Below are positions 47,782-57,139 of a stretch of 64,000 nt of DNA, piece after piece. The stretch is taken from the NCBI GenBank assembly GCA_020883125.1, contig JAHREW010000013.1:2213-66212 (forward strand), in the 5' to 3' direction. Each line of letters begins with the position of its first letter. Position 1 is the first letter of the stretch. A program made the translations under genes and the position numbers. This DNA is from Microcoleus sp. CAWBG506 (GTDB taxonomy: Bacteria > Cyanobacteriota > Cyanobacteriia > Cyanobacteriales > Microcoleaceae). The notes beneath the pieces were generated by a model. The model did not search any database, had not been told where the DNA came from, and saw only the letters and a program-made list of their open reading frames with translations.

Positions 47782-47916
47782 CTATAACGATGAATTGTTA
47801 AACTCTGCTGCATCAAGAATATCCGTTTCTTTATCGAGCCAGACTGTAGCTTCTGCTTGCTCCCAATCAAGAGTCTAGCCTGTAATTTCGAGTTGCAAAG
47901 ATTTAAGATTTGGCAT
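47782..47916 (-). pseudogene. Small ORF with internal stop
   Basis: An ATG at 47916 opens MPNLKSLQLEITG, then a TAG (47875-47877), and the same frame continues TLDWEQAEATVWLDKE and TDILDAAEFNNSSL before a normal stop. Codon use and composition look protein-like on both sides of the stop, so this is likely a small gene (44 codons) broken by one substitution. The family is not recognised. The rest of 47462-48192 contains only repeats. Confidence 0.5.
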
Positions 47917-48048
47917 GGTTTTTACAAGATGAATATCCGATTTTTAGGAAACAAAATACGGAAAAATACTCGGAATTTAGCAATTGTACTTCAGAAATTG
48001 TCATCATTCTAGATACTACTTTCTTGACTCTCCATTATACACCATGCA

Positions 48049-48115
48049 AAAAACCCGGTTTCTCCTAAAAATAGTTGCTCTCTCTGAGGAATATTGACAC
48101 AGAAACCGGGTTTTT
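48049..48115. terminator. AAAAACCCGGTTTCT inverted repeat downstream of the FAD oxidoreductase gene
   Basis: A perfect 15-bp inverted repeat (48049-48063 and 48101-48115) with a 37-base loop lies 80 bp past the stop of the minus-strand oxidoreductase gene. It is built from two AGAAACCGGGTTTCT-type palindromes and could act as a terminator or processing hairpin. Confidence 0.45.
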
Positions 48116-48192
48116 GACCCCGCGCGTGTAAGTCTTGGTAAAGTCAACGGGATGGTAGGTAAGGTGTGCAGTGCGACCCTACGGGATGGCGA

Positions 48193-50295
48193 TTACTTCC
48201 AGTTTTGCCAGGAACTATTAAAAATAGAAGTACCCGGAAATGCGATGGGATTGGCATTTTGTTGCAACCGCAACTGCAACACTTCTAAATTAGGCTCGCG
48301 GGACGGCAATTCGTCCACCAATTCATAAGGTATAATCCCATTTTCTAGGGAAAAAGCAGCCGTAATTCCGGCCGCCGCACCAGCGGACCATTCAAAAGAA
48401 TGCACCCGATAAGCAGCCGCCGCTGTGTGGCTGACAGCAATACTTTTACCCGCCACCAACATATTATCAATTTTCTGAGGAATCATTGCCCGCAGCGGAA
48501 TTTGGAAGGGATAAGCTTGACCTTGACCTTTGCGAGTTCCTTCGCGTTCGGTGTTTCCTGGTGCTTCTGGGGGACTGTTGGTCATGCAGGGGTGAAAGTC
48601 GATCGCATAATGACCAATACCCACAGCATCTGGATAAATAGTAGCGCGCGATCGCGATTTTGTATTCTCAACAGATTGACTACCCACAGCCAAAGCCGGC
48701 GCATTCAAACCACCCAAATTTAGCCACAAATTCCGGTAATCTTCTGCCGACAAATTCTGACGATAAAAACTATCCTTAAAATTAGTGCGAGACATATCAA
48801 CTTCCCACACCGTAAAACCTTGAGACTGACTCAAACTTGGTCTGCCAATAATTCGTCTGCCCTCCCGCATATAAGGATATTTAGAAAGTCCGTGAACTGT
48901 CCCCATCGGCGAATCTAGTCCGCTCAAAAATCGATTATTTGGATAAGGCTTTTTCACTCCATTACCGAGTTGTGAGTCAGTGGTTCCTGCTACCAACCAG
49001 TAGAAAAAGCCTTTAGCATTTTCTTCCCCACGCCGCAAAGTTTCTGTTCGCAAACCACCCATCCAGCCACCGGGTTGCAGTTGACCGTTCGCTGCGAGTT
49101 GCTCGCGGGAATAAATTAAATTATCCTGGGAAGAACCAGGGCGATAGTCATTACCCCAAGTCCAGTTTTGCATAGAAATATCCCCAGGGTAAATTGGGAA
49201 TTGCTTGGGGTCGGCAGGGCGCGGTTCATCGGGTTTCATACTCCTGATTTGGCGGTAGCTGAAAACCAAAGGAAAACTAGCTAATCTCTGCAATTCGTAA
49301 CTGTAATAAGGAGCATATTGCTGATAGAAAGATGGCTGTTGCTGCTGTTGGGGTTCCTTCGTTGCCTCCATGGCAAAGGTGTAGGTAAAACCTTGAGTAC
49401 AATAAGCATCACCCCTAGGACTTCCAGAGGAAGGTTCTAGGGGAGAACGGGGGTCAATTCCCAGGCGGTAGGGTACGTCGGCTAGTCCGATTAATTCGCC
49501 GGTTTCTGTGGCATCGACAACGTACCAATCAGCACCTTTTTTAGTTTGTGAAGGGGGGGTCTGACGTGGTTTGGGAATAAACCGGATAATGGTTTTGTTA
49601 AATCGCGCCGAATTTTCGTAGCGATAGGCATCTTCGATGGTTTTGGAAAGGGTTTCGGTGTTGATTGGTGGGGTATTGGGGGCTGGTTTGTGCGAAATGG
49701 CGATCGCACTTTTAATTTGTTGACCACCCACCGCATTTCCCGCCACAGCCGGAGTAATTTCTAGTTCTTTAATTACTGTATTGGGAAACCATTTCAGCTT
49801 ACCATTCCCTATTTTAGCAGCATCCTGTAACACTTCAAATAAAATTTTGTGACCGTCGTAGGGCATGAAACAGGAATAGCTAACCCAACAGCCGCCGGGA
49901 TTGAGACGGCCGTAATGTTCCTTGATGCGCCGTCGCAATTCTAGGTAGCCGCGGGGGTAAAATAAGAGCGATCGCTGAGTCTCTCTTTCATCCAGTGCAG
50001 AGGTTCCCTGGGAGGAGATTTGGCCGCCTACCCAGTCCGTAATTTCCGTCATACAAACCGTGCGACCAGCCCGCAAACCTTCGTAGGCGGTAGCAGCACC
50101 GGCCAGTCCGCCACCTGCTACCAGAATATCACAAGTTTCCTCGCGATCTAGATTGCGATTCGGCGCGGAAAATACGGGTGAAATAGTTGATATTACTGAA
50201 ATTAGACCGAGAGATAGGCTCAAGAGCGATCGACTTTTGAGCCACAATAAATAGGTTGGCAGTTTCATCGCAGATTGTTGGCTAAATTTTGACAT
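48193..50295 (-). CDS. Exported FAD-dependent oxidoreductase
   Basis: This 700-residue FAD-dependent oxidoreductase has an N-terminal signal peptide (SLLSLSLGLISVISTISPVF, ~26-45, with cleavage after FSA). Then comes the FAD-binding Rossmann motif in CDILVAGGGLAGAATAYEGL (~55). Family blocks WVGGQISSQGTSALDE, WYVVDATETGELIGLADVPY and IDNMLVAGKSIAVSH follow. The substrate is unknown; related proteins are annotated only as FAD-dependent oxidoreductases. TGGAG precedes the ATG at 50295, which is preferred over an in-frame ATG at 50268. It lies alone, bounded upstream by a miniature element. Confidence 0.88.
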   Translation of the reverse strand: MSKFSQQSAMKLPTYLLWLKSRSLLSLSLGLISVISTISPVFSAPNRNLDREETCDILVAGGGLAGAATAYEGLRAGRTVCMTEITDWVGGQISSQGTSALDERETQRSLLFYPRGYLELRRRIKEHYGRLNPGGCWVSYSCFMPYDGHKILFEVLQDAAKIGNGKLKWFPNTVIKELEITPAVAGNAVGGQQIKSAIAISHKPAPNTPPINTETLSKTIEDAYRYENSARFNKTIIRFIPKPRQTPPSQTKKGADWYVVDATETGELIGLADVPYRLGIDPRSPLEPSSGSPRGDAYCTQGFTYTFAMEATKEPQQQQQPSFYQQYAPYYSYELQRLASFPLVFSYRQIRSMKPDEPRPADPKQFPIYPGDISMQNWTWGNDYRPGSSQDNLIYSREQLAANGQLQPGGWMGGLRTETLRRGEENAKGFFYWLVAGTTDSQLGNGVKKPYPNNRFLSGLDSPMGTVHGLSKYPYMREGRRIIGRPSLSQSQGFTVWEVDMSRTNFKDSFYRQNLSAEDYRNLWLNLGGLNAPALAVGSQSVENTKSRSRATIYPDAVGIGHYAIDFHPCMTNSPPEAPGNTEREGTRKGQGQAYPFQIPLRAMIPQKIDNMLVAGKSIAVSHTAAAAYRVHSFEWSAGAAAGITAAFSLENGIIPYELVDELPSREPNLEVLQLRLQQNANPIAFPGTSIFNSSWQNWK

Positions 50296-50394
50296 AACTC
50301 CAGACAGTTATTGCGTCCAAATCTTTATTTTGCACTATACTGACATTTAAGTGTACAGTCAGATCAACTTTTTTGTTTTTCTGACGCATTAGTA

Positions 50395-50520
50395 GGGAGC
50401 ATCCCGATTTTGTAAGTAAGGGCGAAGCATGACCGCAGACAATTTATTCGCGATAACCAGAGATTTACAGCCTTCAGGCGAAAGCCCCTAGGAATATATT
50501 TGCCAAACACAGATGCACCC
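50395..50520 (-). mobile_element. 126-bp miniature element, copy 2
   Basis: Ends are GGGAGCATC and GATGCACCC. A perfect 8-bp direct repeat CATTAGTA flanks it (50387-50394 and 50521-50528). One hairpin arm (GCGGTCATGC-type) matches the other copies, but the opposite arm has been replaced by GGGGCTTTCGCCTGAAGG, so the stem no longer pairs. Orientation is opposite to copy 3. Confidence 0.9.
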
Positions 50521-50562
50521 CATTAGTACCTATAACAACTATTTAATATCCCCAGGAACCCG

Positions 50563-51075
50563 ATGAGCAACATTCTTAGATTTATTCGATTTTTGCTCCC
50601 TTTTGAAAAATTTAAAATTACCACAACTTTAAGTTTTTCTAAGGTTCTGCAAAGATTAGATGAAGTTGTCGATACTCCCCAAATTTTTAGAATAGTGATA
50701 CCCTTTGGGACACCACCGCCTAAACCTTATGAGGGAACAATTTATGGCAAGACTTTTAAAATTAGTCGGATTATCAGCGGCCGCAATTCCTTCCTGCCAT
50801 TGATTCAAGGAGAAATACATCCTCAAGCCTTCGGTTGTGTCATCGACATTAACATGAGTTTGCATAAAGTTGTGATGATATTTATGATTTTTTGGTTGTG
50901 GTTCACAGGTAGTATTGGCATTTTCGCTTTATTTGCTTGGTTGGCAGAACCGTCTGTGGGACCTATATTTCTTCCCTTGTTAGGTATGTTTATATTTGGG
51001 TGGATTTTGTTCATAGTTCCGTTTAAAATAGAAGCAAAAATCGCTACTAAGTTTTTATCTACATTGTTTAATTAA
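50563..51075 (+). CDS. Two-helix membrane protein of unknown function
   Basis: This 170-residue protein has an N-terminal soluble part (~1-105; PKPYEGTIYGKTFKISRI). Two transmembrane helices follow (~103-124, MIFMIFWLWFTGSIGIFALF; ~133-155, FLPLLGMFIFGWILFIVPF). I do not recognise the family. The N-terminal half looks like a globular domain facing the cytoplasm. The gene is enclosed by two oppositely oriented miniature elements, each with its own target duplication, so it is flanked by, not carried in, a composite element. Confidence 0.75.
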   Translation: MSNILRFIRFLLPFEKFKITTTLSFSKVLQRLDEVVDTPQIFRIVIPFGTPPPKPYEGTIYGKTFKISRIISGRNSFLPLIQGEIHPQAFGCVIDINMSLHKVVMIFMIFWLWFTGSIGIFALFAWLAEPSVGPIFLPLLGMFIFGWILFIVPFKIEAKIATKFLSTLFN

Positions 51076-51093
51076 GTAGAAGGAAGAAGAACG

Positions 51094-51214
51094 GGGTGCA
51101 TCTGTGTTTTGCAAATATATTCGTAGGGGCGAAGCATTTCGGCTGTAAATCTCTGATTATCACTAATAAATTGTCTGCCGAAATGCTTCGCCCTTACAAC
51201 ATCGGGATGCTCCC
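51094..51214 (+). mobile_element. 121-bp miniature element, copy 3
   Basis: Ends are GGGTGCATC and GATGCTCCC. The flanks GAAGAACG (51086-51093) and GAAGAACC (51215-51222) agree at seven of eight bases. The internal stem (GGGCGAAGCATTTCGGC against GCCGAAATGCTTCGCCC) pairs perfectly over 17 bp but with a sequence different from copy 4. Confidence 0.9.
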
Positions 51215-51251
51215 GAAGAACCCCCCCGTGACTACCCTCTCGGTCTTGAAA

Positions 51252-53489
51252 TCACCTTTTGTTAAACTTTACTTTCAAATCGTTAACGGTGGGCGCTCTT
51301 TGCGGTAAACTGATGTTGCGATCGCTCTTTGCTTGCTCTGGCGATCGCATTGTCAAACTAATTCGCTTCAACTTCTCATTCACCTCCAAAACTCGGACTT
51401 TCACCACTTGTCCGACTTTCACAATCAGTTTCGGATCTTCGACAAATCTGTCGGCTAATTGAGAAATATGCACTAAACCATCTTGGTGTACTCCCACATC
51501 GACAAAAGCCCCAAAGTTAGCTACATTCGTGATTATTCCTTCCAATTCCATCCCCGCTGTCAAGTCAGACATTCCTTTGATTCCTTCTTTAAAAGTAGCG
51601 TATTTGAACTCAGCTCGCGGGTCTCGGCCCGGCTTTTCTAGTTCAGAAATAATGTCTCGCAGGGTTGGTTCGCCCACTTTTTCTGTGACATATTTCTTAA
51701 TATTTACACCCTTGAGTTTTTCGGCTATTTGTGTTACTTGGGTCAGCGGTATGTTCAAATCCTTGGCGATCGCCTGAACTACCGCATAACTTTCGGGATG
51801 GACTGCGGTATTATCTAACAGGTTTTCGCCGTTGCGAATGCGGAGAAATCCGGCTGCTTGTTCAAAGGCTTTGGGACCTAGTTTGGGGACTTTCAGGAGT
51901 TGGCGACGATTTTTAAACGCGCCGTTTTCGTTGCGGTAATTGACTATATTTTTGGCTACTGTTGGACTCATTCCTGACACAAAAGTTAGCAATTCTTTGG
52001 AGGCTGTGTTTAAATCTACTCCTACATAGTTGACACAGCTTTCGACTGTTTCATCTAGTTTCTTTTTCAGCAGTTTTTGGTCAACATCGTGCTGATATTG
52101 TCCAACTCCAATGGATTTGGGGTCGATTTTGACCAGTTCGGCTAAGGGATCTTGTAAACGTCTTCCAATGCTGACTGCGCCCCTGACGGTGATGTCGAGA
52201 TCGGGAAATTCGGCGATCGCCACTTCACTGGCTGAATAAACCGATGCACCGGATTCATTCACCATCACTTTGATTGGCTTGGTGTCTAATTCTGCCAAAA
52301 CTTCCCCCACAAATTCATCGGTTTCGCGGGAAGCGGTGCCATTACCGATCGCAATTAATTCAATTTTATATTTTTCAATTAAATGGTTGACAATTTTAGC
52401 AGCTTGCTGTCTCTGACTGGCTGCTTGGTGTGGAAAAATCGCTTGATATTCCAAAAATTGTCCTGTTTCATCCAGGGCGGAAACTTTGCAGCCGGTGCGA
52501 AATCCCGGATCGATCGCCAATGTCGGCTTCATTCCCGCCGGCGCAGACAGCAGCAACTCCCGGAAATTGGTTTCAAAAGTGGCGATCGACTCAATATCCG
52601 CATTAGTTTTATTGTTCGATCGCACTTCCGTCATCAAAGAAGTCTTCATCAGTCGGTTAAACGCATCCTTCAACATCGATCGATAAAACTCCTTAACAAA
52701 AGGTATCTTAGTTTGAATTTCCTGAAATTCCAGATAAGCCATCACCGCTGCTTCATCAAAAGTCAAGTCTAAATCCAATATTCCTTCACTTTCCCCCCGA
52801 AACAGTGCTAACATATTGTGTGAATTAACACTTCTGGCAGCCACTTGGTAATTGCGGTACATTTCAAACTTGGTACTTCCTTCAGGAAAATCCTCTTTAA
52901 TCTTCGAGACAAACAATGCTGTTTCCATCAAAAACTCTCGCAAATATGACCGCAACTCTGCTTTTTCCGAAACACCTTCTGCTAAAATATCCGCAGCACC
53001 TTTAAGAGCATCTTCTGCTGTTTTCACTCCCTTTTCTTCCGAAATGTATTTAGCTGCTTCCGCTGCGACATCTGCTGGTTGAGCTTCCCGTTGATTCAAA
53101 GACTGGATCAACTCCGCGAGGGCTTCTAAACCTTTTTCTCTGGCAATTGTTGCTCGCGTCCGCCGCTTTTGTTTATAAGGTAAATAAAGGTCTTCTAATT
53201 CATTCTTTTGCAAACAAGATTGAATTTTGGCTTCCAGTTCTTCCGTGAGTTTTCCTTGGGTAGAAATAGTCGCTAAAATAGATTTTTTGCGGTCTTCGAT
53301 TTCCGTCAGATAGGTAAAGCGATCGGAGATATCGCGTAACTGAATTTCATTAAGAGAATCGGTTTTTTCTTTTCGGTAGCGGGCTATAAATGGAATTGTT
53401 GCTCCCTCAGAGAAGAGTTCCAGAGCATTGTTTACTTGAGCAAGATTGATGGACAGTTCTTGAGCTATTAGTTGAGGAATGTTGAGCAT
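51252..53489 (-). CDS. tex: Tex-family RNA-binding transcription accessory protein
   Basis: Tex (745 residues) is a conserved nucleic-acid-binding protein linked to transcription. Domains in order are the N-terminal helical region, a YqgF/RuvX-like domain (LAIDPGFRTGCKVSALDE, ~325), helix-hairpin-helix region (AFEQAAGFLRI, ~545), and a C-terminal S1 domain (ELEGIITNVANFGAFVDVG, ~645). Length is near the family norm (~720-780). It lies between copies 3 and 4 of the miniature element. The name rests on the whole-protein architecture. Confidence 0.95.
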   Translation of the reverse strand: MLNIPQLIAQELSINLAQVNNALELFSEGATIPFIARYRKEKTDSLNEIQLRDISDRFTYLTEIEDRKKSILATISTQGKLTEELEAKIQSCLQKNELEDLYLPYKQKRRTRATIAREKGLEALAELIQSLNQREAQPADVAAEAAKYISEEKGVKTAEDALKGAADILAEGVSEKAELRSYLREFLMETALFVSKIKEDFPEGSTKFEMYRNYQVAARSVNSHNMLALFRGESEGILDLDLTFDEAAVMAYLEFQEIQTKIPFVKEFYRSMLKDAFNRLMKTSLMTEVRSNNKTNADIESIATFETNFRELLLSAPAGMKPTLAIDPGFRTGCKVSALDETGQFLEYQAIFPHQAASQRQQAAKIVNHLIEKYKIELIAIGNGTASRETDEFVGEVLAELDTKPIKVMVNESGASVYSASEVAIAEFPDLDITVRGAVSIGRRLQDPLAELVKIDPKSIGVGQYQHDVDQKLLKKKLDETVESCVNYVGVDLNTASKELLTFVSGMSPTVAKNIVNYRNENGAFKNRRQLLKVPKLGPKAFEQAAGFLRIRNGENLLDNTAVHPESYAVVQAIAKDLNIPLTQVTQIAEKLKGVNIKKYVTEKVGEPTLRDIISELEKPGRDPRAEFKYATFKEGIKGMSDLTAGMELEGIITNVANFGAFVDVGVHQDGLVHISQLADRFVEDPKLIVKVGQVVKVRVLEVNEKLKRISLTMRSPEQAKSDRNISLPQRAPTVNDLKVKFNKR

Positions 53490-53593
53490 AGTGCAGATTT
53501 TATGGTCAATTGCTGGCGATTAAGTAATTATTTAGGAGTGGCGGGGATTAATCACAAAAATTAACCCCAGAGGAGAAGAGATTAAGAAGAGTT

Positions 53594-53714
53594 GGGTGCA
53601 TCTGTGTTTGGCAAATATATTCGTAGGGGCGAAGCATGACCGCTGTAAATCTCTGGTTATTACTAATAAATTGTCTGCGGTCATGCTTCGCCTATACAAA
53701 ATCGGGATGCTCCC
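53594..53714 (+). mobile_element. 121-bp miniature element, copy 4
   Basis: Ends are GGGTGCATC and GATGCTCCC. It is flanked by a perfect 8-bp direct repeat GAAGAGTT (53586-53593 and 53715-53722). The internal stem GGCGAAGCATGACCGC / GCGGTCATGCTTCGCC pairs perfectly over 16 bp around a ~33-base loop. Confidence 0.92.
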
Positions 53715-53805
53715 GAAGAGTTTGAGAAACTTTTGATGATATCCCTGTGAGTATTAAAGTGATGTTAGCACAAATGCAGTCATTTCTCAAATTCTGACTC
53801 TTCTG

Positions 53806-54684
53806 TCATTTGAATGTTTCTGCATAGGGAGATTGGTGCAAGTAGGCTTTGTTGGCGGAACCGAAAAGCTTGAGTTTGCCAGCCACCACCGATCGCATGG
53901 CATCGATCGCCTTTGTCATCACTTCCAGTAAATCAGGATCTGACAAAGAACTGCTAGTTTTCAACACCTCCATATAAGCTTCCCGAACTTCGGTATTGAC
54001 ATTGAATTTAGAGACACCTAATTTAATAGATTCACTAATCATTGATTCTGGTAAACCGCTAGCACCATGCAGCACTAAGGGCACTGAAACCAAAGCCCGG
54101 ATTTTTGCCAACCGGGGAAAATCGAGTTGTGGTTCGCTCAAATATTGACCATGAACATTACCAATTGTTACAGCCAAAAAATCCACTTTAGTTGCTTGAA
54201 TAAACTCAACTGCTTGTAAAGGATCGGTCATTTTTGCAGCTTTTGCTTCAATAGTCAAACCATCTTCCGTGCCACTAATTCTGCCAATTTCCGCCTCAAC
54301 TACCGCGCCGTTAGCGTGGGATAATAGAGTCATTTCGCGGGTAAAAGTCAAGTTTTTTTCGTAGGGTAAAGGAGAACCATCTGCCATAATTGATTTGATA
54401 CCGGTGGCTAGGGCTAGATGGATGTCTTTTTCTGAGGTACTGTGATCTAAATGTACGGCGATGGGTACTAAGGATTTGCGGGCTGCTTCCATGCAAAGGG
54501 CAACTAAAGGCGATTTTCCGTATTTAAGGGCGCTGGGGTGAAGTTGAAGCATGGCTGGACTTTGAAGCGCTTCGGCTGCATCAATCACGGCTTTAACTCC
54601 TTCGAGGTTATAAACATTAAAAGCCCCGATCGCATAAGCATTTCTCCGGGCTGTTTCCAGCAATTCGCTAGTTGATGTCAGCAT
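53806..54684 (-). CDS. Class II fructose/tagatose-bisphosphate aldolase family protein
   Basis: This class II (metal-dependent) ketose-bisphosphate aldolase has 292 residues from the ATG at 54684. Zn-ligand and active-site motifs are VHLDHSTSEKD (~80), GHGxx-type ligand in TIGNVHGQY, VPLVLHGASGLPE (~203) and SKFNVNTEVR (~228). The substrate may be fructose-1,6- or tagatose-1,6-bisphosphate; the short GatY/KbaY-like form favours the latter, but sequence alone does not decide. A TTG five codons upstream is a possible alternative start. The cyanobacterial housekeeping aldolase is usually longer, so this may be a paralogue. Confidence 0.85.
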   Translation of the reverse strand: MLTSTSELLETARRNAYAIGAFNVYNLEGVKAVIDAAEALQSPAMLQLHPSALKYGKSPLVALCMEAARKSLVPIAVHLDHSTSEKDIHLALATGIKSIMADGSPLPYEKNLTFTREMTLLSHANGAVVEAEIGRISGTEDGLTIEAKAAKMTDPLQAVEFIQATKVDFLAVTIGNVHGQYLSEPQLDFPRLAKIRALVSVPLVLHGASGLPESMISESIKLGVSKFNVNTEVREAYMEVLKTSSSLSDPDLLEVMTKAIDAMRSVVAGKLKLFGSANKAYLHQSPYAETFK

Positions 54685-54974
54685 AAGTACCAGGCTCAAA
54701 ACGGTTCTGAATACTTACAATTTTATCGGTGAATGTACAAAATGTATAAAATGTACGGAATTGTGGCAAAATATCGCCTAAAAACTCCAGTGTTTTGAAC
54801 TTTCAGACACCGGAGTTCCTATCCCCAAATTCTCCATCGCGCTTTCAGGATTCATATCAATTCCTCTCTTCATCGAAATTATTTATTTCTCTCTGTGTTC
54901 TCTGTGTTCTCTGTGGTTAAATCACCTGACAATACAAGCAGAAACGATATCAACCGTCAGTCTCAGAAACAGTC

Positions 54975-55592
54975 TCAGTAACAATATCTGCCATCTTGAG
55001 CTTTTTTTTGTCTTTGGGCGATGCGTTTATGTCCTAAAATTGTGGAGATAATCACACATCGATCGCCCTTTGGGAGATGAGGATGAGATAATGTAAGGGT
55101 TGCTTTTGCTCGAATACTGGTTAAGCCGCAGTCGTCAGTGCTTTTATACACGGGGCAACCTTGGAAATTGAACATGGCTCGTCGAATAGCTCCATTTTTG
55201 TCATATTCATTTTGCTCATTAAACAGAACAAATGTTGTTTCATTTGGATTTATTTGAATATCCGGTTCTAAACTTTTCCATTCCCCTGGGGGTACTGTGG
55301 CTGGGGGAGTATCGGATTTGTGAATGGCTACTTGTACGATGTTTCCTACTTGTTTGAAGCTGGCTTGCCATGCAATTTTATCACGTTTGGCGTTGCTGCG
55401 GGCTGTTACCATGGCCTGATAAGCGCGATCGACTGATGTTTTGATACGGTAGTGGTTGATGAACATTTGCCAAGCGGGAGCGCTAACTGCGCTGACAATG
55501 CCTAAAATTAATACTATGGTTAGTAATTCAACCACTGTAAAACCCGCAGCAGAGGCTGTTGCTCTGCTTGTGAAACTTTTATGAATTGACAT
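54975..55592 (-). CDS. GspH/FimT-type pseudopilin (second)
   Basis: This 205-residue pseudopilin has a prepilin-peptidase site AAGFTVVELL and a following hydrophobic helix (TIVLILGIVSAVSAPAWQMF, ~25-46). The C-terminal GspH-like globular part has RSNAKRDKIAWQASF and IQINPNETTFVLF. AGGAG lies nine bases before the ATG at 55592. It is the last of the four pseudopilin-like genes of the hps-type block, separated from the next by 860 bp of C-rich repeats. Likely a minor component of a type IV pilus-like secretion machine; exact role inferred from position. Confidence 0.85.
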   Translation of the reverse strand: MSIHKSFTSRATASAAGFTVVELLTIVLILGIVSAVSAPAWQMFINHYRIKTSVDRAYQAMVTARSNAKRDKIAWQASFKQVGNIVQVAIHKSDTPPATVPPGEWKSLEPDIQINPNETTFVLFNEQNEYDKNGAIRRAMFNFQGCPVYKSTDDCGLTSIRAKATLTLSHPHLPKGDRCVIISTILGHKRIAQRQKKAQDGRYCY

Positions 55593-55863
55593 TTAGATGC
55601 ACTCCTAAATGGCTTTAAGAAAAGTTATCTAATTGAATTAGGTTTATATTAATTGCTGAATTTGGTGTATGTGTAGATCGGTATTTACGGAAATTTAAGG
55701 AAATGTACGATCGCACTTTGGATGTGCAGCGTGTTTGTGAAATATCGATCGCATTTGGCATCCTCCGCGATCTATCCAAGCTGAGCAGACGAAGAGGGTA
55801 GGCACGCACCATCCACTACCCCTACAAAACCATGATTTGTCTGAGAATGAAACAGCCCTGCCC

Positions 55864-56003
55864 CTAGGGCGTGTTTTCTCTCCCCGGAGATCCCCCCCAA
55901 CCCCCCTTAAAAAGGGGGGAGAAAGAAGCTCAAAGTCCCCCTTCTTAAGGGGGATGCGAGGGGGATCGGGATCTGATGGATCAGGCAAGAAAACACGCCC
56001 TAG
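55864..56003. mobile_element. 140-bp element with perfect 16-bp inverted ends
   Basis: CTAGGGCGTGTTTTCT at 55864-55879 and its reverse complement at 55988-56003 bound a 140-bp, non-coding stretch containing a CCCTTCTTAAGGGG palindrome. The outer CTAG could be a 4-bp target. It may be a miniature inverted-repeat element of an IS5-like family, though a dispersed repeat is equally possible. The neighbouring region 56000-56320 is filled with CCCCCCTAGCCCCCC-type repeats in both orientations. The rest of 55593-56451 holds no gene. Confidence 0.55.
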
Positions 56004-56451
56004 CCCCCCCTAGGGGGGAAGGGGGGATGGGAGAAGGGGGACGAAAGATCGTACTCTTATCCCCCCCTTCTTAAGGGGGGCTAGGGGGGATCTAGATTTA
56101 ATAGTCTTGCCAGCAATCTGATATTACCTTGGATATCAAATCCCCTCTTCATGGTTTTGTATTCATCTCTCTGTTGTCTCTCTGCGTGTGCTGGAGCGCT
56201 CTAGTAATAGGATTTCTCTAAAATCGTGCAACATTTTTCGACCCCCCCTAGCCCCCCCTTGCAAAGGGGGGGGGACAAGAATACTGTCCCCCCTAGCCCC
56301 CCTTGCAAAGGGGGGGGCAAGAATTAGGACGTTAAGACAAAGCGCCTTGGTGGTTGTTATATAATTTGAGTCGAAATAGGAATTAATTTAATTTAAAATA
56401 TCTTAACAATTTAGGAGTGACGCGGAATTGATGTGAGAGATTAAAAAATAT

Positions 56452-57081
56452 CTACGGGGCTACGAGGCAAGTCGCCCCTTCTTCAGTTCTCATTCCGCCT
56501 AGGAATGTTTCCACAATTACGCACTTTTTGGGGCCGCCAACAACACCGCTAACAACAGGAGCAACTGTGACTACAAAAGGTAGTTTTGGATTGTTTAAAT
56601 TTGTTGGATCGACTACACCGTTATAATTAAAAGTAAGTTGTGTAGCAGCAGTGCAGGGAACAGTAGAACAGCTAGCAGCAGAAAGTTTAATCTGTCCTTT
56701 TTTGATTTCGCCTCCGCCGTCGAAAGTCACTGTTTGTAGCGGAGAGGTTTGGGCTGGAACTGTGTCAAATTTAGCTTGTGGAGGATCGGCAGATGGATTA
56801 AATGTAACTGTGATATCCCGCTTACTTCGCTTTGCTTCGCTTTGTGCATTTCGCAAGGTTTGCAAAACGCGATCGTTGACTGTGCGCACCCTTTGATTAT
56901 TGATGAAAGCCAGCCAACCGGGAGCGGCGATGGAACTGAGGATACCTACGATCAGGGCGATTACCAGGACTTCTAGAAGGGTGAAACCCTCATCGCCTTT
57001 TCTCGGTTTAGTATGTGGGAAATTGCCGATTTTTTGGGTGTTATAAATATGCAAAAATTTGAATAAAATTGGAATTTTCAT
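56452..57081 (-). CDS. GspH/FimT-type pseudopilin (first)
   Basis: This 209-residue pseudopilin has a cleavage site DEGFTLLEVL and a hydrophobic segment (LVIALIVGILSSIAAPGWLA, ~38-57). It continues with the conserved LRNAQSEAKRSKRDITV and a GspH-type beta domain. AGGAAAAA precedes the ATG. It follows the HpsC-like gene by 58 bp on the same strand, suggesting one transcript. The Cys residues in the C-terminal half (SCSTVPC, KKCVIV) may form disulfides outside the cell. The role is inferred from the neighbouring hps-type genes. Confidence 0.87.
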   Translation of the reverse strand: MKIPILFKFLHIYNTQKIGNFPHTKPRKGDEGFTLLEVLVIALIVGILSSIAAPGWLAFINNQRVRTVNDRVLQTLRNAQSEAKRSKRDITVTFNPSADPPQAKFDTVPAQTSPLQTVTFDGGGEIKKGQIKLSAASCSTVPCTAATQLTFNYNGVVDPTNLNNPKLPFVVTVAPVVSGVVGGPKKCVIVETFLGGMRTEEGATCLVAP

Positions 57082-57139
57082 GTTTTTTTCCTGTTTTATG
57101 TGCTATATATGCGATTCCTAAATATGTTTCATCAATCAG

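Noticed and set aside
50387-51222. Composite transposon formed by miniature elements 2 and 3
   Set aside because: Each element has its own, different 8-bp duplication, so they inserted independently.
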